64,000 nucleotides of DNA from Brotaphodocola sp003480315 (lineage in GTDB: Bacteria > Bacillota > Clostridia > Lachnospirales > Lachnospiraceae), in NCBI RefSeq assembly GCF_964246085.1, contig NZ_CAXTPD010000001.1. One strand, given 5' to 3'. The notes under the pieces were generated by a model, which saw only the letters and a list, made by a program, of their open reading frames with translations, did no database searches and was not told the DNA's origin. Each line of letters begins with the position of its first letter. The stretch's first letter is position 1. The translations under genes and the position numbers were made by a program. This document shows positions 24,650 through 32,909 of this stretch, piece by piece.

Positions 24650-25339
24650 ATGAAAAATGCGTTAGTTTTTGATGATAATAAGATTTTATCAGAGCTTATT
24701 CAGATGAAGGTGGAGGCGTTGTTTAAAAAGTACGGTCTGGAGTTTCAGGTAGACCGTATGAACAGCCTGGCACAGCTGGAGGCATGTGATAAGACGTATC
24801 AGCTGGCCTTTATGGATATTGTGCTGCCAGAGCAGGATGGCATTCGTATTACGAGAAAGTGGAAGAATTCCGGCCGTTTCGATGAAGTCGTGTTTGTATC
24901 TGCACACGATGACAAGGTGTTTGCATCATTTGATACGAATCCGTTATATTTTGTCCGTAAAACGAATCTGGATGAGGATCTGGAGCAGGCGATTATTTCC
25001 TATAAAAGAAAGATTTCCGCTACGCAGGTGATCGTGCAGGAGGGGGCAAAGTATCATGTCTGGGATGTCAATGAGATTGAATATCTGGCCAGCCGGAATC
25101 ATTACATTGATGTCTATATGAAAAATGGCAATAAGCCGCTGATTCGCGGAAAGTTGGATGATATCGAAAAGATTCTGCAGGATTATAACTTTGTGCGGGT
25201 GCAGGTCAGCTATCTGGTGAATCTGAAGTATGTGGAGTCTGTGAAGAGTCATACAGTCTACATGAAGAATGGTGAGGCATTCCGCATCAGCCCGAAGTAC
25301 CGGGAAAAGATCGCGCAGCGTATGGCGGCTGGCTGGTAA
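24650..25339 (+). CDS. LytTR-type response regulator
   Basis: A 229-residue two-domain regulator. The N-terminal CheY-like receiver begins MKNALVFDDN with the acidic pair D8/D9, the phospho-acceptor D56 in AFMDIVLPEQDG and a switch lysine in YFVRKTN. The C-terminal LytTR DNA-binding domain covers about residues 125-225 (VWDVNEIEYLASRNHYIDVY, FVRVQVSYLVNLKYV, AFRISPKYREKIAQ). No histidine kinase gene lies beside it, so it is an orphan or its partner is elsewhere. It has its own strong promoter. LytTR regulators often control bacteriocins, competence or cell-surface genes; the target is unknown. Confidence 0.88.
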   Translation: MKNALVFDDNKILSELIQMKVEALFKKYGLEFQVDRMNSLAQLEACDKTYQLAFMDIVLPEQDGIRITRKWKNSGRFDEVVFVSAHDDKVFASFDTNPLYFVRKTNLDEDLEQAIISYKRKISATQVIVQEGAKYHVWDVNEIEYLASRNHYIDVYMKNGNKPLIRGKLDDIEKILQDYNFVRVQVSYLVNLKYVESVKSHTVYMKNGEAFRISPKYREKIAQRMAAGW

Positions 25340-25386
25340 GCGTTTTTTGTATGATAGGAAATTGCCTCCTATCATACAAAAACGCT
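25339..25386. repeat. Long inverted repeat after the LytTR gene
   Basis: About 20-bp arms (25339-25359 and 25367-25386, AGCGTTTTTTGTATGATAGG and complement) around a 7-nt loop, beginning in the stop codon. No T run follows on the plus strand, so this is not a classical terminator there. The arms carry internal T or A runs. It may stabilise the mRNA 3' end. Confidence 0.7.
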
Positions 25387-25539
25387 CCGCGAGGATGCGC
25401 ACTCGGCGCAAAGGCACATTCTTTTTTATGGCGAAAGCAGAAAACATTGCGCTGAAAGGTGACAAATAATAAAAAAAATTGACAGCCGGGTGTTCCTTTT
25501 TAGAAAAGTGCGGTAAAATAGGAGTATCAAATTACGAGA

Positions 25540-25593
25540 AGACAGCTTCGTTATGGTTTACTTATTTCGTAAACAGTAACGGCTGTCTTTTTT
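25540..25593 (+). terminator. Intrinsic terminator upstream of the TIR-like gene (possible attenuator)
   Basis: A three-segment stem: AGACAGC with GCTGTCT, CGTTA with TAACG and GTTTAC with GTAAAC, then TTTTTT. It ends only about 20 nt before the start codon of the TIR-like gene and lies well after the LytTR stop. A promoter-like TTGACA is at 25479-25484. It could stop transcripts that start between the genes, making the TIR-like gene attenuated. Confidence 0.75.
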
Positions 25594-25613
25594 CACTAAT
25601 GGGGGGAATGAGT

Positions 25614-26024
25614 ATGCCAGCACTGAAGGACAGACATCTTGTGGTCAGCCGTTCGAAGGATCATCGTGAGATTTACGAGACTGTGAGCGAGTGGCTGAAT
25701 ACGACAAACTATTTCAAATGGACGGATGATTCGGTGACGTACAATGATGAACTGGAGGGGGTAGAGCTGAAACGGCGCCGGCTGCTGCTGCGGCGCCGGA
25801 TTGAGACATGCAGCTGTGTGGTGCTTTTTGCGGAGATGTATGCAGAGTATCAGGAATGGATGGATCTTGTGATCGATGCGGCGAATGAATTCCATAAGCC
25901 GCTGGTGGGGGTGAAGGCCCGGGATGAGAGCCCGCTGCCGAGGCGGATGCAGATCAATTGCCGGGTGACTGTGAGGTATCAGCGTAATGTGATCGTGGCG
26001 GCAATTCAGGAGTATTCGCTGTAA
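25614..26024 (+). CDS. TIR-like (DUF1863/ThsB-type) domain protein
   Basis: A 136-residue protein that is a single domain. Start ATG 25614 is 7 nt after GGGGGG; ATG 25599 and 25608 are possible. The pattern HLVVSRSKDHREIYETVSEW, then NYFKWTDDSV, CSCVVLFAEMYAEYQEWMDL and HKPLVGVKARDE follows the layout of TIR-like DUF1863 (MTH538) domains. Strand A is followed by a KWxxxSV segment, then a V-V-L strand with a Y..S/W..xE/D helix, then KPxxGV. ThsB of the Thoeris defence system is of this kind. No ThsA NADase lies next to it, so a Thoeris role is not supported; other TIR-like proteins act alone. Confidence 0.55.
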   Translation: MPALKDRHLVVSRSKDHREIYETVSEWLNTTNYFKWTDDSVTYNDELEGVELKRRRLLLRRRIETCSCVVLFAEMYAEYQEWMDLVIDAANEFHKPLVGVKARDESPLPRRMQINCRVTVRYQRNVIVAAIQEYSL

Positions 26025-26084
26025 AAAACAAAAAATGCAGAGAAAGCATATCAAAAAAGTATTTCAGAGATGGGAGGCTTATTC

Positions 26085-26654
26085 ATGAGCGGAAATAGAA
26101 ACGATATGGCCTGGAAGGTTTTGAAGCGCGACATTGTCTTTCAGGATACCTGGGTGCAGCTGGAGGCATCGCGCTGTGAGCTTCCGGATGGCCGGATCAT
26201 TGAACCATTTTATATCAGAAGGGATCCGGACTTTGCAGTGGTGGTTGCGTTGACAAAGGATGATCGTCTGGTGCTGGTGCGCCAGTATCGTCATGGTGTG
26301 GAGAAGGTGCTGCTGGAGCTTCCGGCCGGCGCGATTGAAAAAGGGGAAGATCCGAAGGTGGCTGCCGGACGGGAGCTTCTGGAGGAAACAGGCTATCAGG
26401 CCGGACATCTGGAGTTTTTGATGAAAACAGCGCCGAATGCGGCCAATTCCACCGCATATGCGTACTGCTATCTCGCGACGGATGCTGAGTGGGTGGCGGC
26501 ACAGCATCTGGATGCGATGGAGGACGTGGCGGTGGAATTTATGGATGTAAAGGATGCGCGGAGGGCACTGCGGAAAGGCACATTTGAGCAGGCGGTACAT
26601 GTGGCGGCGCTTTATGCAGCTCTGGATATTCTGGAAGGGCGGGAGAAAAGATAA
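26085..26654 (+). CDS. NUDIX hydrolase, ADP-ribose/ADP-sugar pyrophosphatase type
   Basis: A 189-residue enzyme; ATG 26085 follows GGGAGG at 7 nt. The Nudix box is complete: G-x5-E-x7-REL-x-EE-x-G, seen as GAIEKGEDPK then VAAGRELLEETGY (about residues 83-105). Upstream FAVVVALTKDDRLVLVRQYR and LELPAGAIEKGE are typical of the ADP-ribose pyrophosphatase subfamily, including the RQYR motif. Such enzymes clear ADP-ribose and ADP-sugars in the cytosol. It is a stand-alone gene with core-genome codon use. Placement just after the TIR-like gene is notable, because TIR enzymes can produce ADP-ribose derivatives, but the link is speculative. Confidence 0.88.
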   Translation: MSGNRNDMAWKVLKRDIVFQDTWVQLEASRCELPDGRIIEPFYIRRDPDFAVVVALTKDDRLVLVRQYRHGVEKVLLELPAGAIEKGEDPKVAAGRELLEETGYQAGHLEFLMKTAPNAANSTAYAYCYLATDAEWVAAQHLDAMEDVAVEFMDVKDARRALRKGTFEQAVHVAALYAALDILEGREKR

Positions 26655-26743
26655 ACCAGAACCCAGATCAGAGCGGCACCAGTGCAGTCGATGAGCACGT
26701 TGGTGAAGCGTCCGGCGCAGCGGACTGACTGAAAAAAATCAGT
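26611..26743 (-). pseudogene. VanZ-like protein C-terminal remnant
   Basis: The reverse strand, in frame with and directly after the stop of the small gene at 26744, reads TDFFQSVRCAGRFTNVLIDC, then TGAALIWVLVYLFSR and a stop. It fits the end of VanZ-like membrane proteins (Q-x-x-x-x-GR...DVLID-x-x-GA). The rest of the gene is missing. It overlaps the 3' end of the NUDIX gene on the other strand. Confidence 0.5.
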
Positions 26744-26974
26744 TTAGCGCACAGCTTCGGAAATCTCCTTCCAGAGCTCGATATCTTCCGCACGGAGGCG
26801 CATATTGGTGACGAGCTGCTGGCCGTCCGGATAGGTAACCTTAAATTCAAAAATGGTTTCCTCCTGAATGCCCTTTTTTACGATTGCATTGAGAAAGAGG
26901 GGGAATTTCGGATGGTTTGCCGCGAAGCGGGACCAGGCGTTTTTTATTTTCATAAGCTTCATTGGATTGATCAT
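26744..26974 (-). CDS. Small conserved-type hypothetical protein
   Basis: A 76-residue protein without membrane segment. Possible starts are ATG 26974 and the internal methionines of MINPMKLMKIKNAW. The sequence has one helix (NAWSRFAANHPKFPLFLNAI) and a two-strand sheet (TIFEFKVTYPDGQQLVTNMR), then an acidic helix (LRAEDIELWKEISEAV). Short proteins of this kind (FAANHPKFP...) are common in Lachnospiraceae genomes and of unknown role. It is divergent to the MATE transporter. Confidence 0.65.
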   Translation of the reverse strand: MINPMKLMKIKNAWSRFAANHPKFPLFLNAIVKKGIQEETIFEFKVTYPDGQQLVTNMRLRAEDIELWKEISEAVR

Positions 26975-27021
26975 AGTGTCTCACTTTCTTAATTTCAATA
27001 TTTTTTGTCAGACGGGATATC

Positions 27022-27048
27022 GTTGCCGGCCTTGGATTGGCCGGCAAC
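27022..27048. repeat. Perfect GC-rich inverted repeat
   Basis: GTTGCCGGCC and GGCCGGCAAC around a 7-nt loop, between the divergent small gene and the MATE gene. No T run directly follows. It may be an operator or a transcription barrier. Confidence 0.6.
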
Positions 27049-27091
27049 ATTCTTTAGTATAGCCCAGAATCGATTCTCTGAAAAGTAATAC

Positions 27092-27120
27092 TTGTAAATT
27101 TAAGGCAAAATAGGTATCAT
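27092..27120 (+). promoter_or_regulatory. Promoter of the MATE-malQ unit
   Basis: TTGTAA (27092-27097), a 17-bp spacer and TATCAT (27115-27120) put the transcription start near 27127. The ATG at 27130 would then be leaderless, so the ATG at 27184 (AAGGAA 6 nt upstream) is preferred. Confidence 0.55.
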
Positions 27121-27183
27121 AAATTTGTTATGAAACCGAAATTCCCGTATGATACGGTAGAAACAGAGGATAAGGAAATGGGT

Positions 27184-28503
27184 ATGTTTTCACGAAAGGA
27201 TATGGTCCGGCTTTTCGGACCACTTCTGGTTGAGCAGCTGCTGGCGGTGCTGGTAGGCATGGCGGATGTTGTGATGGTGGCGGCTGTCGGAGAGACGGCG
27301 GTGTCCGGCGTGGCGCTGGTGGATTCCATCAGTGTGCTGGTCATTCAGGTATTATCGGCCATGGCTACCGGAGGTGCAGTGGTCTGTGCTCAATACATAG
27401 GAAAGAAGCGGCAGGACCAGGCGTGCCGCGCAGCGGGACAGCTGGTGCTGATCACGGCGGTTCTTTCTCTTTTGATCGCGTCGGCGGCATTTATCGGAAA
27501 CCGTCATCTTTTGCGGCTGATCTTTGGCTCAGTCGAGACAGAGGTTATGGACAATGCGGCAACGTATTTTTGGTTTACTGCCATGTCATATCCGTTTCTG
27601 GCACTTTATAATTCCGGCGCGGCCCTGTTCCGTTCCATGGGAAATTCCAAGGTTTCCATGAAGGTTTCCCTGGCCATGAATGCCATCAATGTGGCCGGCA
27701 ATGCCCTTTGTGTATTTGGCTTTCGGATGGGCGTGGAGGGCGTGGCAATTCCCACCCTGCTCTCCCGTATGTTTGCGGCAGTGGTCATGGTGCTTCTGGT
27801 GCGCAGCCCGAAAAACAGCATCCGGGTAAACCGGTTGTCCCAGCTGATCCCTCAGCCGGATATGATCAAAAAGATCCTTTCCGTGGGAATTCCGAGCGGC
27901 CTGGAAAATGGCATGTTCCAGTTTGGAAAGATTGCGCTGCAGAGTCTGGTTTCCACGCTTGGTACGGCATCTATCGCGGGTTATGCGGTAGCAACAAATC
28001 TGGTGACGTTCCAGTATCTGCCGGGAGTGGCGCTTGGGCTGGGCCTGATCACCATTGTGGGCCAGTGTGTGGGTGCCGGAGAGCCGGAGCAGGCGAAGGC
28101 CTACACGAAAAAAGTTATTGCGGTAAACTACGGACTGCTGCTTGTGATCTGCACATGCATGGCATTTTTCCGGAGTCAGGTGGTAGGATTCTATAACCTT
28201 TCCCCGGAGGCATCGGATCTGGCGCAGAAGCTTTTGCTGGCCCATTCCTTTGGCATGGTGCTCTGGCCGCTGGCTTTTGCGCTGCCAAATACACTGCGTG
28301 CCGGGCTGGATGCCAGGTTTACCATGCTGGTTTCGGTGTTTTCCATGTGGACATTCCGCATCGGACTGAGCTATGTATTTGTAATGGGACTTCACATGGG
28401 CGTTCTGGGTATCTGGTACGCCATGTTTGCAGACTGGATCTTCCGTCTGATCGTGTTTGTGTGGAGGTTTAAGGGATTTTCGACGCGGGTGCGTCAGGTA
28501 TAA
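27184..28503 (+). CDS. MATE-family multidrug/Na+ antiporter
   Basis: A 439-residue inner-membrane exporter read from ATG 27184; ATG 27178 or 27130 would add 2 or 18 residues. It begins MFSRKDMVRLFGPLLVEQLL with the typical proline-glutamine first helix. About twelve membrane helices are seen in two halves, with repeats of the family pattern such as VDSISVLVIQVLSAMATGGAV, VCAQYIGKKR, GIPSGLENGMFQFGK and ATNLVTFQYLPGVALGLG. MATE proteins use Na+ or H+ gradients to expel cationic compounds. It is 13 bp from malQ and may be co-transcribed with it. Nothing is missing compared with the family's usual 440-460 residues. Confidence 0.9.
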   Translation: MFSRKDMVRLFGPLLVEQLLAVLVGMADVVMVAAVGETAVSGVALVDSISVLVIQVLSAMATGGAVVCAQYIGKKRQDQACRAAGQLVLITAVLSLLIASAAFIGNRHLLRLIFGSVETEVMDNAATYFWFTAMSYPFLALYNSGAALFRSMGNSKVSMKVSLAMNAINVAGNALCVFGFRMGVEGVAIPTLLSRMFAAVVMVLLVRSPKNSIRVNRLSQLIPQPDMIKKILSVGIPSGLENGMFQFGKIALQSLVSTLGTASIAGYAVATNLVTFQYLPGVALGLGLITIVGQCVGAGEPEQAKAYTKKVIAVNYGLLLVICTCMAFFRSQVVGFYNLSPEASDLAQKLLLAHSFGMVLWPLAFALPNTLRAGLDARFTMLVSVFSMWTFRIGLSYVFVMGLHMGVLGIWYAMFADWIFRLIVFVWRFKGFSTRVRQV

Positions 28504-28516
28504 GGAGGAACGGAGT

Positions 28517-30073
28517 ATGAAACGGGCATGTGGCATGCTGCTTCCGGTGGCGAGTCTGCCGTCGGAGTATGGAATCGGAGCATTTTCAAAGGCGGCATAT
28601 GCGTTTGTAGACCAGCTGGCAGAGGCGGGACAGCGTTACTGGCAGATCCTGCCGCTGGGGCCGACCGGATATGGGGATTCGCCCTATCAGTCCTTTAGCG
28701 CATTTGCCGGGAATCCGTATTTTATCGATCTGGAGGAGCTGATCGCGCGGGGACTTTTGACAAAGGCGGAGTGTGACGCTGCAGATCTTGGAACGGATCC
28801 GCAGGATATTGATTATGAGAAGCAGTATTTTCACCGCTTCCCATTGCTGAAAAGGGCCTTTGGGCGTTGGAGAGAGCAGCAGAAGAAAAAGGGCCGCAGT
28901 GATAAAAAGCTGATGGAGTTTTTTGTGGACGCACTTACGGCAGATACCAGAGAATACTGCTTTTTTATGGCAGTAAAGAATCATTTTGACGGAAAAAGCT
29001 TTCTGTTATGGGATGAGGATATCCGTAGCAGAAAGCCGGAGGCGGTGAAGGCTTACCAGGAAGCCTGCCGGGAGGAAATCCTGTTCTATGAATTTTTGCA
29101 GTATGAGTTCCAGGAGCAGTGGGCAAAGCTCAAACATTATGCAAACGGGCGCGGCATAAAGCTCATCGGTGACATCCCGATCTATGTCGCCATGGACAGT
29201 GCAGACAGCTGGGCTCATCCGGAACTGTTCCAGTTTGATGAAGACGGACAGCCGGAGGCGGTTGCCGGCTGCCCGCCGGATGCTTTTTCTGCGACCGGCC
29301 AGCTGTGGGGCAATCCGCTTTACCGGTGGGAGCATCATAAGGCAACGGATTACGCATGGTGGCTGTCCCGCATGGAGTACAGCTTCCGTCTGTATGATGT
29401 TGTGCGTGTGGATCATTTCCGTGGATTTGATGCCTACTATTCAATCCCGGCAAAGGACAAGACCGCTGAATTTGGCCACTGGGAAAAGGGACCTGGCTAT
29501 GAGCTGTTTAAGGCGATGAAGAAACGCTTTGGCAAGCTTCCGATCATTGCGGAGGATCTGGGCTTTCTGACGCCTTCGGTGCTGAAGCTGGTGAAAAAGA
29601 CCGGCTTTCCGGGCATGAAGGTGCTGGAGTTTGCGTTTGATGCCAGTGGTGAGAGCAGCTATCTGCCGCACCGGTATCCGAAAAACTGTGTAGTGTATAC
29701 AGGAACCCATGACAATATGACGCTGCAGGGCTGGTACCGCAGCTTAGAGCCGGATGCCAAGGCATTTGCGATCCGGTATCTGGGCAATCCATATACGCCG
29801 GAGGGCGAGATCTACTGGGATTATATCCGCCTCGCACTGGCAAGTGTGGCAAAGCTAGCGGTGATCCCGGTTCAGGATTATCTGGGACTTGGGGACTGGG
29901 CCCGGACAAATGAACCATCTACTCTTGGCAAAAACTGGCGCTGGCGTATGAAGAAGGATGATCTGACGCCGGAGCTTCTGGCAAAGTGCCGGGAGATGGC
30001 AGAGACCTATGGTCGGGTGAAAAAAGAAAAATCCGGCCCGCTAAAAGAAACGGAACAATTGCAGAAAGCATGA
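28517..30073 (+). CDS. malQ: 4-alpha-glucanotransferase (amylomaltase), GH77
   Basis: A 518-residue cytosolic enzyme that moves maltosyl units between alpha-1,4-glucans during maltodextrin or glycogen use. ATG 28517 follows AAGGAGG. Family landmarks are LLPVASLPSEYGIG and FWQILPLGPTGYGDSPYQS-like YWQILPLGPTGYGDSPYQS at the N-terminus, then IKLIGDIPIYVAMDSAD, YDVVRVDHFRGFDAYY (catalytic nucleophile Asp in VDHFRG), IIAEDLG (acid/base Glu) and YTGTHDNMTLQGW. Length is normal. It is unlinked to other maltodextrin genes here and is followed by a bidirectional terminator. Confidence 0.95.
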   Translation: MKRACGMLLPVASLPSEYGIGAFSKAAYAFVDQLAEAGQRYWQILPLGPTGYGDSPYQSFSAFAGNPYFIDLEELIARGLLTKAECDAADLGTDPQDIDYEKQYFHRFPLLKRAFGRWREQQKKKGRSDKKLMEFFVDALTADTREYCFFMAVKNHFDGKSFLLWDEDIRSRKPEAVKAYQEACREEILFYEFLQYEFQEQWAKLKHYANGRGIKLIGDIPIYVAMDSADSWAHPELFQFDEDGQPEAVAGCPPDAFSATGQLWGNPLYRWEHHKATDYAWWLSRMEYSFRLYDVVRVDHFRGFDAYYSIPAKDKTAEFGHWEKGPGYELFKAMKKRFGKLPIIAEDLGFLTPSVLKLVKKTGFPGMKVLEFAFDASGESSYLPHRYPKNCVVYTGTHDNMTLQGWYRSLEPDAKAFAIRYLGNPYTPEGEIYWDYIRLALASVAKLAVIPVQDYLGLGDWARTNEPSTLGKNWRWRMKKDDLTPELLAKCREMAETYGRVKKEKSGPLKETEQLQKA

Positions 30074-30076
30074 CAG

Positions 30077-30121
30077 AAAAACGCACAGACCCGGAAATGG
30101 ATTCCGAAGGCTGTGCGTTTT
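30077..30121. terminator. Bidirectional intrinsic terminator
   Basis: AAAAACGCACAG (30077-30088) pairs with CTGTGCGTTTT (30111-30121) around a 22-nt loop. It separates the converging malQ and the minus-strand gene at 30146. Confidence 0.75.
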
Positions 30122-30145
30122 GTAATATTGTTTCGGATTTGTGTG

Positions 30146-30910
30146 TTACTGCTGAAGAGAAACCTCTGTGGTTCCGGATGTGGCATCGGATTCTGCATCC
30201 GGGAGCTGTGCGTCACTCTCGGCAGCCTCCGGATCGACTGCGCCGCCCTCCAGAGTTTCTACATTGCCCTCCTTGTGGGAGGTGAAGGTGCCCTGTACTT
30301 CATTGTCTGCTTTGTCGCGGGCGAAGACATGGAGTCCTGCCGGGTCCATTTCAAAGGAAAGGGTGTTGCTGGAACGGTCAACGCTCAGCGGCTCCACACG
30401 CTCACCTGCAGAATTCAGTGCGTAGATGGAGTCAAAGTTGATGCCGGACTGACTGTCTGCTACCGTGATGGTAACTACACCGTCCTGAATGTCCGTGCTG
30501 GAAAATTCAGGCGGATTGTCATCTAATACATTGACATGTTCAAATACGGTAGCCGGCATGCCGTTTAAGTTGACAACGGAGGTTTCGACAGAACCGTTCT
30601 TGTAAACGGTGGCGGTGTATGTACGGTGTCTGCCTTTTTCCAGCTCCAGCGGTTCTCCGTCCAGGGTCATGCTGACGGATTTAGTCGGAAAGAACGACTT
30701 TACGGTCAGGACAACGTTGGTGGAAAGGTAGTCGTTGGTGTCCTCTACCACAACACTGAGCTTGGGCTTTGTGGTGAGACAGAAAAATAAAATGCTGTTG
30801 AATACAATGAAGGGAAGCACATAAAATAACAGGATATGAGGCCATTCACTCTGTTTTTTCCTGTGGTACCGATGGTCACGGCGGGATGTGGACTGCTGAT
30901 TCTGTTCCAT
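30146..30910 (-). CDS. Membrane-anchored extracellular protein with Ig-like domains
   Basis: A 254-residue protein. A basic N-terminus (RRDHRYHRKKQ) precedes one membrane segment (about 25-47, ILLFYVLPFIVFNSILFFCL), giving an N-in, C-out anchor. The outer part holds beta-rich stretches that look like two Ig-like folds: KLSVVVEDTNDYLSTNVVLT with KSVSMTLDGEPLEL, and PPEFSSTDIQDGVVTITVAD with IYALNSAGERVEP and GLHVFARDKADNE. A Glu/Ser/Ala-rich tail ends it. The ATG at 30910 follows AAGGAG. Such proteins are common surface proteins in Lachnospiraceae, with no known function. Confidence 0.72.
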   Translation of the reverse strand: MEQNQQSTSRRDHRYHRKKQSEWPHILLFYVLPFIVFNSILFFCLTTKPKLSVVVEDTNDYLSTNVVLTVKSFFPTKSVSMTLDGEPLELEKGRHRTYTATVYKNGSVETSVVNLNGMPATVFEHVNVLDDNPPEFSSTDIQDGVVTITVADSQSGINFDSIYALNSAGERVEPLSVDRSSNTLSFEMDPAGLHVFARDKADNEVQGTFTSHKEGNVETLEGGAVDPEAAESDAQLPDAESDATSGTTEVSLQQ

Positions 30911-31120
30911 AAAAAACTCCTTTTATCGCAAGGCAAAATGCCCGATGATCTGTCGCCTGGACAGTTACAATCTGTTCATTAGCATAGCAGAAAAACGGCG
31001 GATTTACAAGATAACTTTTCTTACGATTCCATGAGTGAAATATGAGTTTGCCCCTTTCGGGGAGTCGGGGAGTGTGTTACAATCAGATTAAGTATTTTGT
31101 GCAGAAGAGGAAAGCAGTCT

Positions 31121-31675
31121 ATGAACGGGGATAAACAAATGATTCAGAAAGCAGCGGTTTTTGCGGCAAAAGCTCATGGGGGCATGATGCGGAAGGGAAG
31201 CAAGATCCCTTACATCTATCATCCTATGGAGGTGGCGCTCATTGTGGCGCAGATGACAGACGACCCGGAGGTCATTGCGGCGGCATATCTTCATGATGTG
31301 CTGGAGGATACCAGTGTGACGCCGGAGGAGCTGGAGCGGACGTTTGGCGGCCGGATCCTGTCCCTGGTGCAGGAGGAAAGTGAGGACAAGGAGCGGACCT
31401 GGAGAGAACGAAAGGCCAGTACGATCGAGCATTTAAAGCAGGCTTCCCGCGAGGTGAAGCTGCTGACGCTGGGAGACAAGCTCAGCAATATGCGCAGCAC
31501 AGCCCGGGATTACATGGTGATCGGTGATGAGATCTGGCAGCGGTTCAATGAAAAGAACCGGGAAAGCCATCGCTGGTATCTGGCCGGAATTCTGGATGGT
31601 CTGCAGGATTTAAAGGATCTGGCAGCATTTCAGGAGCTGGAGCGGCTGTATCAGCTGGTATATGAAACCAGATGA
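31121..31675 (+). CDS. HD-domain hydrolase, MESH1/SpoT-like
   Basis: A 184-residue single-domain protein, ATG 31121. It shows the metal-binding pattern of the (p)ppGpp hydrolase class: AAKAHGGMMRKGSKIPYIYH (H..RKG...YI.HP), AAAYLHDVLEDT (HD and ED) and LLTLGDKLSNMR (the D..N motif). Small alarmone hydrolases of this type remove the 3'-pyrophosphate of ppGpp. There is no synthetase domain. It is a single gene with a TACAAT -10-like element at 31078-31083. It could instead act on another nucleotide, since HD proteins are diverse. Confidence 0.82.
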   Translation: MNGDKQMIQKAAVFAAKAHGGMMRKGSKIPYIYHPMEVALIVAQMTDDPEVIAAAYLHDVLEDTSVTPEELERTFGGRILSLVQEESEDKERTWRERKASTIEHLKQASREVKLLTLGDKLSNMRSTARDYMVIGDEIWQRFNEKNRESHRWYLAGILDGLQDLKDLAAFQELERLYQLVYETR

Positions 31676-31940
31676 GTACATCGCGCTGCTGCTTCGTATA
31701 TGGATGGTGTCAGCAGTAAGAAAACGTATGTCTGTCGAATCATGCGGCAGAAAAAAAGGAATGGGCCGGAATGCGCTTGACGTGTGTTCCGGCTCAAAGT
31801 AGAATAAAGGGTAAGAATGATTCAGCACAGTTCGCCGGTTCCGGTATGTGCAGGCAACCCGGCCCGTTCGCGGCAGGGAATTCCAGAAATGAAAACTGAC
31901 TGGTAAGGGCAACAGGAAAATTGGATTATGGAGGGATAAA

Positions 31941-32801
31941 GTGACCGAGGATGCAGTAAAAGGGATCCAGATGGCACTCTGGGCGGCACTGGTTCTGGTG
32001 CAGATGGGTGTGGTGGGCTGTCTGGAGGTGCGCGCGGAAACAGTGCGCCGGGAAGTAACATACGAAGCGGTAGAAGATGAGGCAGCGCTTCCGGAGGAGA
32101 TTATGGTTTCTGTCCTGGCAGGCCATGACGGGGAAATGGTTCCATGTCAGGCGGTGGGCTGGGTAGAAGAAGCGGCTTACTGGCAGGATGATTTTTCTTT
32201 TCCGATAACATTTTATGAGTACGGAGCCGGAACATATCAGCTTGGGGAGATAACGGTAAAGAAAACAGATCTTGAAGAGCCGGAGCAGCTGACAGAGCTG
32301 GCAGAGCAGTATGGAACAGAGCTGCTTGAGAGCATGGGGCTTTCTGCAGAAGAATACGAGGTAAAGGAGATTGTCTGGACCGGCACACCATATGAGAAGG
32401 AAGACGGTATCGTGTGCCGGGATGCCATGGCGTACGGAAACCGGCTGCTTAGGGATTGGCGGGTGCAGTATGAGGGCTTTGTAGAACCGGAGCGGTGGCA
32501 GGAGCTGAAGCGGGGCGGCGCAGACGGGGAACTGAAAGAGGAAGGGCAGGAAGAAACTGTGCCGGAGACGATAGGGGCGGTCACAGAAACGCTGGAAAAG
32601 ATGCCAGAAGCAGAGGGTGAAGAGCCAAAAGAGCAGCCGCTCCACAGAAAATCCAGATTGCAGGAATATCTGGAAAAGGTGACCAGGATTTTTCTGGTCG
32701 CGGTGGGAATCGGAGTTGTTTTCTTTTTGGGAGGACTTTTTGTTCTGGCGCTGTTGTGGATCGGCCGGAAACTGCGGGAAGCGAATGACCGGAGAAAATA
32801 A
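31941..32801 (+). CDS. Exported, C-terminally anchored protein of unknown function
   Basis: A 286-residue protein starting at GTG 31941, five nt after GGAGGG. The N-terminus has a hydrophobic signal (ALWAALVLVQMGVVGCLEVRA), with a cysteine that might serve as a lipobox. A long acidic outer part follows (YEAVEDEAALPEE, YGAGTYQLGEITVKK). A second membrane segment near residues 251-272 (IFLVAVGIGVVFFLGGLFVL) and a short basic tail end it, so the middle is extracellular. It has the look of a small wall- or sortase-associated surface protein, but no LPxTG is present. It probably shares transcription with the Ca2+ ATPase 108 bp downstream. Confidence 0.7.
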   Translation: MTEDAVKGIQMALWAALVLVQMGVVGCLEVRAETVRREVTYEAVEDEAALPEEIMVSVLAGHDGEMVPCQAVGWVEEAAYWQDDFSFPITFYEYGAGTYQLGEITVKKTDLEEPEQLTELAEQYGTELLESMGLSAEEYEVKEIVWTGTPYEKEDGIVCRDAMAYGNRLLRDWRVQYEGFVEPERWQELKRGGADGELKEEGQEETVPETIGAVTETLEKMPEAEGEEPKEQPLHRKSRLQEYLEKVTRIFLVAVGIGVVFFLGGLFVLALLWIGRKLREANDRRK

Positions 32802-32909
32802 AAGGTACTGAACAGCTTGGCAGATACATACTCATAGATAAGAACGGTTCCCGGCAGATTTTGTATGAGCGCGCGGAAACCTGAAAATCTCCGGGAGCGC
32901 GGTGGCGAA

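Noticed and set aside
25614..26654. Thoeris system (TIR-like plus partner)
   Set aside because: No ThsA (SIR2/SLOG) gene adjoins; the next gene is a NUDIX hydrolase with core-genome character.
26668..26850. Minus-strand 60-codon frame next to the VanZ remnant
   Set aside because: Ser-rich, out of register with both the 76-residue gene and the VanZ text; judged a shadow frame.
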